Shown in pieces: positions 17,942-25,400 of a stretch of DNA of 64,000 bases. The stretch is from the NCBI GenBank assembly GCA_944393225.1, contig CALXZK010000001.1, forward strand, positions 45,522 through 109,521, read 5' to 3'. Under the pieces are notes generated by a model. That model was not told the DNA's origin, did not search any database, and saw only the letters and a program-made list of their open reading frames with translations. Numbering within the stretch: the stretch's first letter is position 1; each line of letters begins with the position of its first letter. The stretch is from an uncultured Alphaproteobacteria bacterium (lineage in GTDB: Bacteria; Pseudomonadota; Alphaproteobacteria; RF32; CAG-239). Position numbers and translations under genes: made by a program.

Positions 17942-18514
17942 ATGAAAAAATTGCTCTTTTTTACATTGTTGTTTGCTTTTGGGGCATGGCTTGTCGGATT
18001 GTGCATGTTTGCTTATACCATCAACCATTTCCAGACAGATACAAAAACACATACTCAGGCAATTGTGGTTTTAACGGGCGGACGCAATCGAATCAGTGAA
18101 GCCGTTAAGCTTTTGAACCAAGGGCTTGCCGATAAATTGTTTATTTCTGGCGTGGAGAAAAACACTTCGCTCCATGACATCAGCGAATCTCAAGATATAA
18201 CTTTGCCCGAGCAAAAAATTGCTCTCGAAAAGAAATCTACCAACACCATTGAAAATGCTATCGAAACTCAAGCTTGGCTGAGACAAAATAATATATCTTC
18301 CATTCGTTTGGTGACATCTAATTACCATTTGCCGCGCAGCATGCAGGAATTTCAATACCAAAATTCTCATTTAAATATTGTGCCGCATCCGGTTTTTTCC
18401 GAACATGTGGCAAAAGAATGGTGGACAAAGACACGAAGCTTCTGTTTAATTGCTTCGGAATATAATAAATTTTTATATGTCTGGCTGATGCGCCGACTCA
18501 ATATTCAAGGATAG
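17942..18514 (+). CDS. YdcF/ElyC-like DUF218 membrane-anchored protein
   Basis: About 190 aa. The N-terminal membrane anchor is LLFFTLLFAFGAWLVGLCMF. A DUF218 domain follows, with VVLTGGRNRISEAVKLL, LFISGVEK, STNTIENAIET and RLVTSNYHLPRSMQEF. Proteins of this family (SanA, ElyC, YdcF) act in envelope biogenesis, and the exact reaction is unsettled. It belongs to the ftsE-ftsX-plsC run: it starts six bases after ftsX, and plsC begins at its stop. Confidence 0.85.
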   Translation: MKKLLFFTLLFAFGAWLVGLCMFAYTINHFQTDTKTHTQAIVVLTGGRNRISEAVKLLNQGLADKLFISGVEKNTSLHDISESQDITLPEQKIALEKKSTNTIENAIETQAWLRQNNISSIRLVTSNYHLPRSMQEFQYQNSHLNIVPHPVFSEHVAKEWWTKTRSFCLIASEYNKFLYVWLMRRLNIQG

Positions 18515-18520
18515 ATGATT

Positions 18521-19282
18521 ATGATTTACATTCGTTCTTTTATTTTTAATTTGCTTTTCTTTTCTACACTTGCCGTTGGCTGCATCATCGGAACTATTAT
18601 CGGCTTATTCAGTCAAAAAGCGACCATGCCGTTTTGGAACAAATTTTGGATGCCGATGTGCTGTTCTTTCTTAAAAATTTGCGGTATTACCATTGAAATT
18701 CGCGGCAAAGAAAATATTCGTCAAGAAGGTGTGATTTATGCTTCCAAACACCAATCTGCATTGGAAACTTATTGCCTTTCTTCTTATATTACCAAAGCCG
18801 TTTTCATCTTGAAAAAAGAATTGACCTATGTGCCGCTTTTTGGCTGGGCGCAACATCTTTACGGTATGATTGCCGTTAATCGTGCTGCCGGCGGAGCTAC
18901 TTTGAAAAAACTCCTTCATGACGCCAAAGACCGTATGCAACAAGGCAGACCCATCATCATCTTTCCGGAAGGAACTCGTACAAAACCGGGAAAGTCTACC
19001 GAATATAAACCCGGATTGGTCTTTTTGTACCAAAACCTCAATGTGCCGGTTGTACCTGTTGCCATCAACACCGGTCTTTTCTGGGCAAAAAATTCTTTTC
19101 TGAGATACAAGGGCAAGGTTGTTATTGAATTTTTACCTCCACTTCCCGTCGGCATGGAGAAGAAAGAATTTATGAGTGAGCTCAAAAAACGTATTGAGGA
19201 CAAATGCGCCGAACTAAACAAAGAAAGTGCAGCTCAATATCCTCACGCCAAAATGCTATTGGAACAAGCACAAAAGGATTAA
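18521..19282 (+). CDS. plsC: 1-acyl-sn-glycerol-3-phosphate acyltransferase
   Basis: Acylates lysophosphatidic acid to phosphatidic acid at the inner membrane. About 253 aa. The N-terminal span is FIFNLLFFSTLAVGCIIGTI. The acyltransferase motif I SKHQSALET is the H-x4-E form usual in alphaproteobacteria. Motif III FPEGTRTKPG and the later VPVVPVAINTG are intact. The ATG at 18521 has AAGGA nine bases upstream; ATG 18515 would be too close to it. It is followed four bases later by the DUF2125 gene. Confidence 0.93.
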   Translation: MIYIRSFIFNLLFFSTLAVGCIIGTIIGLFSQKATMPFWNKFWMPMCCSFLKICGITIEIRGKENIRQEGVIYASKHQSALETYCLSSYITKAVFILKKELTYVPLFGWAQHLYGMIAVNRAAGGATLKKLLHDAKDRMQQGRPIIIFPEGTRTKPGKSTEYKPGLVFLYQNLNVPVVPVAINTGLFWAKNSFLRYKGKVVIEFLPPLPVGMEKKEFMSELKKRIEDKCAELNKESAAQYPHAKMLLEQAQKD

Positions 19283-19286
19283 AAAC

Positions 19287-20372
19287 GTGGTAACAAAAGC
19301 AAACGAACAAGATATTTTTGCCAACCAATTTCCCGATGAGAAGGAACATTCTTCTCACCCTTGGAAATGGGGTTTGTTTGCTTGCTTATCCGTTTTTTTA
19401 ATCGGAATCTTATTTACCAACGCTTATTTACAAAGAAAAGTGCTTATCTCGCATATTAAACAGCAAGTGTCTTATTCGATTGCTTCTCTTAATCAATTCG
19501 GTTGGGATTTGGCATATGATAATATATCGTTTCACTCTTTTCCGCTTTTGCCATTAGGTGAATTAAACAACGTCAAACTCTATAATCGCTATGCCCATTC
19601 TTCATGGAACATAGAAAAGATTCGTTTTGATAATAGCATTCTCAACCCGCAAAAACTCAATTTTGAGGTTAGCGGCAAACAATTTGTTACTTATGACGGG
19701 AAAGCGCATACAGTAAGTTCAAACAACCAAGAAATATTTATTGAAGTCAATGATGAAGGCGGCATTAAATTATTGGCATTGAAAGTTTTTAACCTATCGA
19801 TTGCTGATTGGGCTGACATTGAGCAAGTGAGCATTATGGGAAAATCCATAGCGCAAAAATCAGACATTATACAATTGCCCTCTTTTGAAACATCTGTAGA
19901 AATTGTTAACACCAAACTCAACGGATTGTTAAATTATCCGCTTTCGCAAAACATTCGAAAAATTTATTTTAACACCGCAGTTATCGGAAAAATCGGATTT
20001 ACAAATAATCTGCGCTCAGATTTAAGAGAATGGATGTCTAAAGATGGTCATTTAGAAGTTACCGATTTCACACTTAATTGGTCGCCTTTACTTCTTGTCG
20101 GCAGAGGCAATTTGTATCTCAATGAAAACTTTAAGCCCATTTTACGCATGGATACAACTTCTAAAGCGCTCTCGGTATTGATTGCCGATTTGGAACAAAA
20201 AAATTGGTTAGACAGCAAAGGCGTTTTTGTTGCCAATATCTTGCTTTCAAGCAAATCTTATAAAAGTGATGAGAACGACGAGTATCTAACCGTTACAACG
20301 CCAATTTCCATTCGTGATGATGCGTTATTGATAGAAAAAATTGCCGTTAAGAAATTCAATCAAGCACGATAA
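19287..20372 (+). CDS. DUF2125-type membrane-anchored periplasmic protein
   Basis: 361 aa from GTG at 19287, which has AAAGGAT seven bases upstream. One N-terminal span WGLFACLSVFLIGILF is followed by a long periplasmic domain with beta-rich repeats (SFHSFPLLPLGELNNVKLYN, EVTDFTLNWSPLLLVGRG), typical of alphaproteobacterial DUF2125 proteins, whose architecture recalls AsmA-like lipid-handling proteins. The function is unknown. It is the last gene of the ftsE operon and its end overlaps the convergent rsmD by 13 bases. Confidence 0.72.
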   Translation: MVTKANEQDIFANQFPDEKEHSSHPWKWGLFACLSVFLIGILFTNAYLQRKVLISHIKQQVSYSIASLNQFGWDLAYDNISFHSFPLLPLGELNNVKLYNRYAHSSWNIEKIRFDNSILNPQKLNFEVSGKQFVTYDGKAHTVSSNNQEIFIEVNDEGGIKLLALKVFNLSIADWADIEQVSIMGKSIAQKSDIIQLPSFETSVEIVNTKLNGLLNYPLSQNIRKIYFNTAVIGKIGFTNNLRSDLREWMSKDGHLEVTDFTLNWSPLLLVGRGNLYLNENFKPILRMDTTSKALSVLIADLEQKNWLDSKGVFVANILLSSKSYKSDENDEYLTVTTPISIRDDALLIEKIAVKKFNQAR

Positions 20373-20905
20373 ACTAAGAACAAAACTTGTGCCAAACCAT
20401 AGCGGCGTTCATCAATCAATTCATATTCCGCTGGGAGTTCGATTTTCTCGTTTTTTTCCAGTTCGACAATACACAAAGCCTCGGAAGCCAACCATTTCTG
20501 CAAGCTTAACTGCTGCAAAGCTTGCTCGCTCAAGCCTTTATTGTATGGCGCATCCATAAACACGACATCATATTTTTTACTTGCCGGCGGCAATTTGGTT
20601 GCATCCAACCGCAAAACGGAAATGCGATTTTTTTCATTTGGAAACAGAGCTACGTTTTTTTGCAAATCGCGCGTATCAATATCCACCAAAGTTGCCGATT
20701 TCACGCCTCTGGAAACAGCTTCCAACGCAAAAGCTCCCGTCCCTGAAAAGATGTCCAACAAAGCCACTTCCGATAAAGATTTATCCAATTTGGAATATAA
20801 GATATTAAAAATGGCTTCGCGAGCACGATCCGATGTCGGACGTACTTTATCTGATTGTGGTGAAAAAAGATTTTTTCCGCGATATGCTCCCCCGATAATT
20901 CTCAT
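20360..20905 (-). CDS. rsmD: 16S rRNA (guanine966-N2)-methyltransferase
   Basis: SAM-dependent methylation of G966 in 16S rRNA. 181 aa of normal length with RIIGGAYRGKNL at the start, VRPTSDRAREAIFNIL (about 22-37), the SAM motif LLDIFSGTGAFALEAVSRG, and the catalytic tetrad read as DAPY rather than the usual DPPY/NPPY (VVFMDAPYNKG). The substitution is conservative in position but worth noting. It is translationally coupled to rluB (the stop and ATG share one A). Confidence 0.93.
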   Translation of the reverse strand: MRIIGGAYRGKNLFSPQSDKVRPTSDRAREAIFNILYSKLDKSLSEVALLDIFSGTGAFALEAVSRGVKSATLVDIDTRDLQKNVALFPNEKNRISVLRLDATKLPPASKKYDVVFMDAPYNKGLSEQALQQLSLQKWLASEALCIVELEKNEKIELPAEYELIDERRYGLAQVLFLVYRA

Positions 20906-21624
20906 TAGGCAAACTTTGCTCCAAGTTGTTCTTTTAATACTTTCTGAGGAATTTCTTTGGCTTCTCCGGGTTGTAAACCACCTAATTGGAACGGACCGTA
21001 AGACAAACGAATCAAGCGGTTAACTTCCAAACCCAGAGCTTTCATAACCTTACGAATTTCGCGATTTTTTCCCTCACTTAAAGTTACCATCAACCAAGCA
21101 TTGGTACCTTTTATGGTTACGACCTCTACTTTGATTGAGCCATACTGAACACCGTCAACGACAATACCATTTTTCAAATCGGCTAATTTCTTTTCATCCA
21201 CAATACCGTGTACTCTTACCTTGTAGCGACGAGCCCAACCGTTGGACGGCAATTCTAACTTGCGTGAAAGTTCACCATTATTTGTGAGCAACAGCAAACC
21301 TTCTGAGTTCAAATCCAAACGACCGATAGAGATAACGCGAGGCATTCCTTCCGGCAAGTGTTCAAATACGGTCGGACGATTTTTTTCATCTTTATGCGTG
21401 GTGACCAAGCCCACGGGTTTATAATAGACCCAAAGTCTGGTTGCTTCCACCTGCGGAAGAGCCTCTCCATCCAGCAATATTTTTTCCGTTCCTTCCACAT
21501 TAAAAGCCGGAGATTCAATAATTTCACCATTGACGGTGACGCGTTTTTGTTTAATGAGTTCTTCTGCGCCGCGACGAGAACAAACACCGCTTCTGGCCAT
21601 GAACTTAGCAAGTCTTTCAGTCAT
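20905..21624 (-). CDS. rluB: 23S rRNA pseudouridine synthase, RluB/RsuA family
   Basis: Isomerises uridine in 23S rRNA. 239 aa. The S4 RNA-binding domain is N-terminal (RLAKFMARSGVCSRRGAEEL, VTVNGEII). The catalytic RsuA-type motif GRLDLNSEGLLLLTNNGEL carries the active-site Asp. The C-terminal GKNREIRKVMKALGLEVNRL is conserved. The ATG at 21624 has AAGGAAAG upstream, so the in-frame ATG 60 bases earlier was rejected. It is divergent from tadA. Confidence 0.92.
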   Translation of the reverse strand: MTERLAKFMARSGVCSRRGAEELIKQKRVTVNGEIIESPAFNVEGTEKILLDGEALPQVEATRLWVYYKPVGLVTTHKDEKNRPTVFEHLPEGMPRVISIGRLDLNSEGLLLLTNNGELSRKLELPSNGWARRYKVRVHGIVDEKKLADLKNGIVVDGVQYGSIKVEVVTIKGTNAWLMVTLSEGKNREIRKVMKALGLEVNRLIRLSYGPFQLGGLQPGEAKEIPQKVLKEQLGAKFA

Positions 21625-21698
21625 AAATTTTTCTTTCCTTTTTATTTTGTGCGTTATAATAATATATAAAACCTTTTTTTTCAATATTGGCGGATAAG

Positions 21699-22163
21699 AT
21701 GGATAAAAATTTTTATATGCAACGCGCTTTAGTTCAAGCTCAGCTCGCAGCTCAAGAAGATGAAGTTCCTATCGGAGCTGTTGTTGTTGACCCTGAAAGC
21801 GGTGAAATTATTGCTGAAGCACACAACTTATCCGAACATTCTTCTGATGCAACAGCCCATGCCGAAATCGTAGCGATGAAACTTGCTTGTGAAAAGCTCA
21901 AACAAAACCGCCTTAGGGGCTTGGACTTATATGTGAGCTTAGAGCCTTGCACCATGTGTGCCGCAGCCATTTCTTTCATGCGTATTGCTCATTTATATTT
22001 TGCTGCCTCTGATGAAAAAGGCGGTGCTGTTCTCCACGGAGTAAAGTTTTTTGAAGCCTCGACTTGTCATCACAAACCCATTATTGAATCTGGAATTTTG
22101 CAAGAAGAAGCTTCTCTTCTTCTGAAGGCGTTTTTTAAAAATAAAAGGAAATCAAAGGCGTAG
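21699..22163 (+). CDS. tadA: tRNA adenosine(34) deaminase
   Basis: Converts A34 to inosine in the tRNA-Arg(ACG) wobble position. About 154 aa of the cytidine-deaminase fold, with zinc motifs HAE (in ATAHAEIVAM) and PCTMC (in SLEPCTMCAAAI). The ribosome site is weak (GGATAAG). I took ATG 21699 over a TTG 12 bases upstream. A highly structured non-coding region with a perfect terminator follows. Confidence 0.94.
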   Translation: MDKNFYMQRALVQAQLAAQEDEVPIGAVVVDPESGEIIAEAHNLSEHSSDATAHAEIVAMKLACEKLKQNRLRGLDLYVSLEPCTMCAAAISFMRIAHLYFAASDEKGGAVLHGVKFFEASTCHHKPIIESGILQEEASLLLKAFFKNKRKSKA

Positions 22164-22179
22164 TTTTTCGCTTATAACT

Positions 22180-22332
22180 TTAGTTTTATAAACTAATTCT
22201 CTATTGCGCCAATACACAACATATGATATAAAAAATTAATGTATGTTGGTGTGTATGTGAATTAAAGCCTAAAAAAAACGCAGGCATTAACATATAACAA
22301 GAGGTGCATCACGCCTGCACCTCTTTTTTTTA
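22180..22332 (+). terminator. Structured tadA 3' region ending in a strong terminator
   Basis: The terminator is GAGGTGCA/TGCACCTC (22301-22323) plus eight or more T. Upstream lie the palindrome TTAGTTT.TAT.AAACTAA (22180-22196), an imperfect hairpin (22212-22255), and GCAGGC (22280-22285), which can pair with GCCTGC (22313-22318). That pairing would destroy the terminator, so two exclusive folds exist. Confidence 0.75.
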
Positions 22333-22713
22333 TTTAATTTGTTTTATTTGCATAATTTTGCTGCGCACATAATCTAATTGTTCTTTTGTTCTTATCTTAT
22401 CTTCCAACGATTTTTCTAAAAGTTCCAAAATCGGTTCAGCATATTTTTTGCGATTGATGGCAATATCCGTTAAATGGAAAACAGCGGCTCGAAAAATTTG
22501 CTCATTGGTAACCTGCAACTGTGCGGCAATTTCCTTATATGGCGGAGTAAAAGAATCTGTTGTCTCTTGATGGCTTTTTTCATAAGAACTTTTTTGAATC
22601 TTTTTGGCAATATCTTCAGAAATTTGAGTTTCACCATGGCGTCTGAAACTTCTGGGAATTTTTACCAAAGACTTAAGTTTATTGATTACGGCAAATTGCT
22701 TACTAAAATCCAT
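22330..22713 (-). CDS. Hypothetical basic helical protein, 127 aa
   Basis: Unrecognised. The N-terminal half is basic (KLKSLVKIPRSFRRHGET), and the C-terminal half is helical with the stretch FTPPYKEIAAQLQVTNEQIF, which could be helix-turn-helix-like, followed by AAVFHLTDIAINRKKYAEPI. There is no signal or membrane segment. A GGATGTAG ribosome site precedes the ATG. It is convergent with tadA and divergent from the ELM1-like gene. Confidence 0.6.
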   Translation of the reverse strand: MDFSKQFAVINKLKSLVKIPRSFRRHGETQISEDIAKKIQKSSYEKSHQETTDSFTPPYKEIAAQLQVTNEQIFRAAVFHLTDIAINRKKYAEPILELLEKSLEDKIRTKEQLDYVRSKIMQIKQIK

Positions 22714-22800
22714 AGCTACATCCTTAATTTATTGACGTTTTTTTAATTATATTCTCTTATTTTTATTTCGCAATCAGAAAACTTATTTAGAGGGGATGAA

Positions 22801-24108
22801 ATGAACACCAACAAGATTTATGCCTTTTCTCTCGCTGTTGCCGATATTGGTTACCGCAACCAAATTTTGGCTGCTTTTCATGCCATCAATGAATTAACCG
22901 GTACCAATCAACCAATTGAAACAGCTTTTATTCTCCCTCTTGACGTGAAAAATTATACTGATGTAAAAAAACCGATAAATTTTGCTCAGTATAAAAGTTA
23001 TGCTGCTTTTAAAAATGATATTTTTAAAATGTTGGATGCTTATTTTGCTCGAATCGACTTTATCCCGCAAATTTTCATCACCTCTTATAATCAGAGTGAA
23101 AGTCTTAAAGCAGGCGAAAATACTGATATGCTCTGCCGCGCTATAAAAGAATATTATAAAACTCATCAACTGGGTTTTGTTTTTACCAGTGTTGTTACCA
23201 GTAAGCCACACGATTATAAATATGTGGATTTTATAAATGTTCCCAAACATATTTTAACTTTTGCTTCTAGAATCAGACTTTTGCAAAACAAAAAATTACG
23301 AAAAAAAGTTTTAATCACCGTTGGAACTATCAATAATTTTACTAAAAAAAATATGCTGGCAAAATTTGAAGAGCTGCAACAAAAATTAGAAGATTTAAAA
23401 GACGATGTCGACCTGAAAGAACATTTGGATAAGTTCCAAAGGTATATTCTTAAACCTAAAAAAGTTGTTTTTTGTTTAGGTGGACGTGTTGAAGGAAATG
23501 AAATTATTTTTGACATTGATTATGCTCAAAAGCTCTTTTCTGATGCTCAACGCTTAACAAAATATAATTACGGAATTGTTTTTGTAAACGGTCCCAGAAC
23601 GCCTAGCCAGGTTTCTGACTATTTGTTTGAACAAGCACAAAAATCGCCCGATATCATCTTTCATAACAGTAAACGCTTAGCACTTTCAGATGAAGAAAAG
23701 ACACCTGAAAATTGGCGCCTTTATTTTGGAAGACATGAACCAGAATTCAAAATTCATCAAAAGCTTGGTAATATATATCCCGGAATTTTAGGATTTGATA
23801 ATACATTAGTTGTACATAGTATGGACACCTATTCCAGTTGTGAAACAGCAAACGCAGCCATTCCCACCGCCATAAGTTATCGTGGATTATATGTAGATCC
23901 CAACATTCGTTATGATTGCCACAATTTGTATAAACTTTTGTGCCCTAAATATGCAATTGATTGGGATGACTTCCTCAACTTGGCTTGCAATATGAACATG
24001 GGACCTCAAGATTTCAACCCACTCATATTATCAAACCCTCTCAGAGTATATGCAGAAACATTGATAAACAAATTATCACAGTCAAAAAAGAATCAATATG
24101 GCAAATAA
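22801..24108 (+). CDS. ELM1-like / GT-B-type protein, 435 aa
   Basis: A cytoplasmic protein with two alpha/beta halves. The second half contains VVFCLGGRVEGNEI, GIVFVNGPRTPSQVSDYLFE and NTLVVHSMDTYSSCETAN, then AAIPTAISYRGLYVDP. The RTP and D-T-Y-SSCETAN segments resemble the SRRTP and DSVSMxxEA motifs of ELM1/GtrOC1-type putative glycosyltransferases. The match is weak and the N-terminal half is unassigned. The ATG at 22801 has GAGGGGATGAA upstream. Its 3' end overlaps a convergent orphan gene by 16 bases. Confidence 0.6.
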   Translation: MNTNKIYAFSLAVADIGYRNQILAAFHAINELTGTNQPIETAFILPLDVKNYTDVKKPINFAQYKSYAAFKNDIFKMLDAYFARIDFIPQIFITSYNQSESLKAGENTDMLCRAIKEYYKTHQLGFVFTSVVTSKPHDYKYVDFINVPKHILTFASRIRLLQNKKLRKKVLITVGTINNFTKKNMLAKFEELQQKLEDLKDDVDLKEHLDKFQRYILKPKKVVFCLGGRVEGNEIIFDIDYAQKLFSDAQRLTKYNYGIVFVNGPRTPSQVSDYLFEQAQKSPDIIFHNSKRLALSDEEKTPENWRLYFGRHEPEFKIHQKLGNIYPGILGFDNTLVVHSMDTYSSCETANAAIPTAISYRGLYVDPNIRYDCHNLYKLLCPKYAIDWDDFLNLACNMNMGPQDFNPLILSNPLRVYAETLINKLSQSKKNQYGK

Positions 24109-24746
24109 GGTAAAACGTAATTGCATATCCGCATTATCAGATTGTCTATATTTGTTACTTTTTCCTGAGAAGAAAATTTGAATTCGGCATGAATTGTAAA
24201 GGGAAGTTTGGCTAGTGAAAAAGCTTTCATTATTCCGATAATAACTAAAGCATCTTCCAAACTTTCTCCTTTAAGGCTTAAAACTTTTGTCCCGTTTTTC
24301 AGAAAAAAAGTTGCAGTTTGTGTTAAATAATCCTTACTGATTAAAAAACCCAAATAGCCGGTATCAAATATTTCTTGATAAGCCGTAGATACATCTTCTT
24401 TACTTAAGCGCATGGCAGATTTGAGACCAATACATAAACCGACATAAGGCTTATATTTTTCAATAGCTAAAGCTGAGTTTGGAACTTTGATAACCGCACA
24501 TTCAAGATTATTTGCTAACAAACACGATTCAATGAATAGTGCTAACGCAAATTTATTAATTGAAAAATTAATATCCTGATGTCGAACAATGATTATATGT
24601 TCTTGAGCAAATGTCGTTATAAGCTCACGCGCTTTTTGACGATATATATCTAAACCGCCTTCTTGAAAATTTTTGATTTCAAAAACAGGACGCTGCTTAC
24701 CTAAAAAAACATCTGCTGGATTTTCATCTAAAGCAATTTCAATCAT
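24093..24746 (-). CDS. Hypothetical protein, 217 aa
   Basis: Unrecognised soluble protein of mixed alpha/beta type. Notable stretches are HIIIVRHQDINFSINKFALALF, YKPYVGLCIGLKSAMRLS and TKVLSLKGESLEDALVIIG. Two in-frame ATGs exist (24776 and 24746). I chose 24746, which has AGAGA seven bases upstream, but the evidence is thin. Its 3' end overlaps the ELM1-like gene by 16 bases, so read-through transcripts of the two would be antisense to each other. Confidence 0.5.
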   Translation of the reverse strand: MIEIALDENPADVFLGKQRPVFEIKNFQEGGLDIYRQKARELITTFAQEHIIIVRHQDINFSINKFALALFIESCLLANNLECAVIKVPNSALAIEKYKPYVGLCIGLKSAMRLSKEDVSTAYQEIFDTGYLGFLISKDYLTQTATFFLKNGTKVLSLKGESLEDALVIIGIMKAFSLAKLPFTIHAEFKFSSQEKVTNIDNLIMRICNYVLPYLPY

Positions 24747-24802
24747 CTGATAATCTCTTTTGTTTTTATGTATCATACTTATATTTTTTAGAAAAGAAAC
24801 AA

Positions 24803-24841
24803 AAAAAACGCTGGTTTTGCAGAACCAGTGTTTTTTTTATT
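24803..24841 (+). terminator. Intrinsic terminator-like hairpin
   Basis: AACGCTGGTT/AACCAGTGTT with a six-base loop, flanked by A8 and T8. The imperfect pair is a G-U wobble on the plus strand and an A-C mismatch on the minus, which favours plus-strand use. No plus-strand gene ends nearby except the ELM1-like gene 700 bases away. Minus-strand use remains possible. Confidence 0.65.
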
Positions 24842-24955
24842 TAGCGTCTAACTTGGTAAGCCAATCTCACTTGCTAACTGCGTGCCGGTCACTCGCAAGC
24901 TGGAGGCAGCTTGACCCCATCAGTTTTTTATGTTTAGCAATTTTGCTTAACTCAA
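24806..24955 (-). ncRNA. Candidate small RNA downstream of tRNA-Asp
   Basis: Minus-strand promoter-like TTGAGT (24950-24955) and CATAAA (24927-24932) are 17 bases apart. The transcript would start near 24920, form a perfect CAAGCTG/CAGCTTG hairpin and a TTGG/CCAA hairpin, and end at the hairpin plus T8 near 24806, about 115 nt. A 39-codon basic open frame also runs through it. Speculative. Confidence 0.3.
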
Positions 24956-24988
24956 TTTTCCTTCTCACCAACAAAGCCCACATAACAA

Positions 24989-25019
24989 AAAAGCCCGTCT
25001 CGAAAGACAGGCTTTTTTA
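24989..25019 (-). terminator. tRNA-Asp terminator
   Basis: Read on the minus strand, AAAAAAGCCTGTCT and AGACGGGCTTTTTT pair around a UUCG-type loop with one U-G wobble, immediately after the tRNA CCA end. Confidence 0.9.
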
Positions 25020-25020
25020 G

Positions 25021-25097
25021 TGGCGGGAGTGACGAGGCTCGAACTCGCGACCTCCTGCGTGACAGGCAGGCGCTCTAACCAACTGAGCTACACCCCC
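25021..25097 (-). tRNA. tRNA-Asp (GTC)
   Basis: A 77-nt cloverleaf on the minus strand. The acceptor is GGGGGTG paired with CACTCCC, with discriminator G and encoded CCA. The D-arm is AGCTCAGTTGGTTAGAGC. The anticodon stem CCTGC/GCAGG encloses CTGTCAC, giving anticodon GTC. The T-arm contains GTTCGA. The encoded CCA and discriminator G fit aspartate. Confidence 0.97.
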
Positions 25098-25115
25098 ACG
25101 GTGATTACGAGGTAT

Positions 25116-25144
25116 CTTATACATAACAAAAAAAATAAATGCAA
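25116..25144 (-). promoter_or_regulatory. tRNA-Asp promoter
   Basis: On the minus strand TTGCAT (25139-25144) and TATAAG (25116-25121) are 17 bases apart, 11-20 bases ahead of the mature tRNA 5' end. Confidence 0.65.
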
Positions 25145-25284
25145 GTACTTTTTTTACTCTATTTTATATTTTTTTCTATTTTATTTTGTTCTTTTTTATA
25201 ACTTACTGTTTTTACTAATTTATAATATTATATTTTTGTTATCAAAATATTAAATTTTTTTTGTTAGTATGTGAAAATACATTG

Positions 25285-25377
25285 TTAGTTATGCACATTC
25301 ATAACTAATTTTGTTTTGAACTTTAACAATTTTAATTTTATATTTTGTGACGTTGGTGCAAGCCAACAGCTTTTTTT
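25285..25377 (+). promoter_or_regulatory. Operator-like palindrome and attenuator-like hairpin upstream of the M23 gene
   Basis: The region 25098-25400 has no gene. It contains a perfect inverted repeat TTAGTTATG/CATAACTAA with a 6-base centre (25285-25308). It also holds GTTGG/CCAAC (25352-25367) followed by a run of seven T, which resembles a terminator 24 bases before the start codon. Together they suggest regulated expression of the peptidase gene; no experiment supports this yet. Confidence 0.45.
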
Positions 25378-25400
25378 CACTCTTGAAGGTGTGGTTTTAT

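Noticed and set aside
25020..25253. Plus-strand frame across the tRNA-Asp gene
   Set aside because: The translation MAGVTRLELATSCVTGRR is the well-known spurious peptide read from the reverse of a tRNA.
22180..25308. TTAGTT...AACTAA palindromes at 22180 and 25285 as one shared operator
   Set aside because: The half-sites are alike but the centre lengths differ (5 versus 12 bases), so a common regulator is unlikely from two sites alone.
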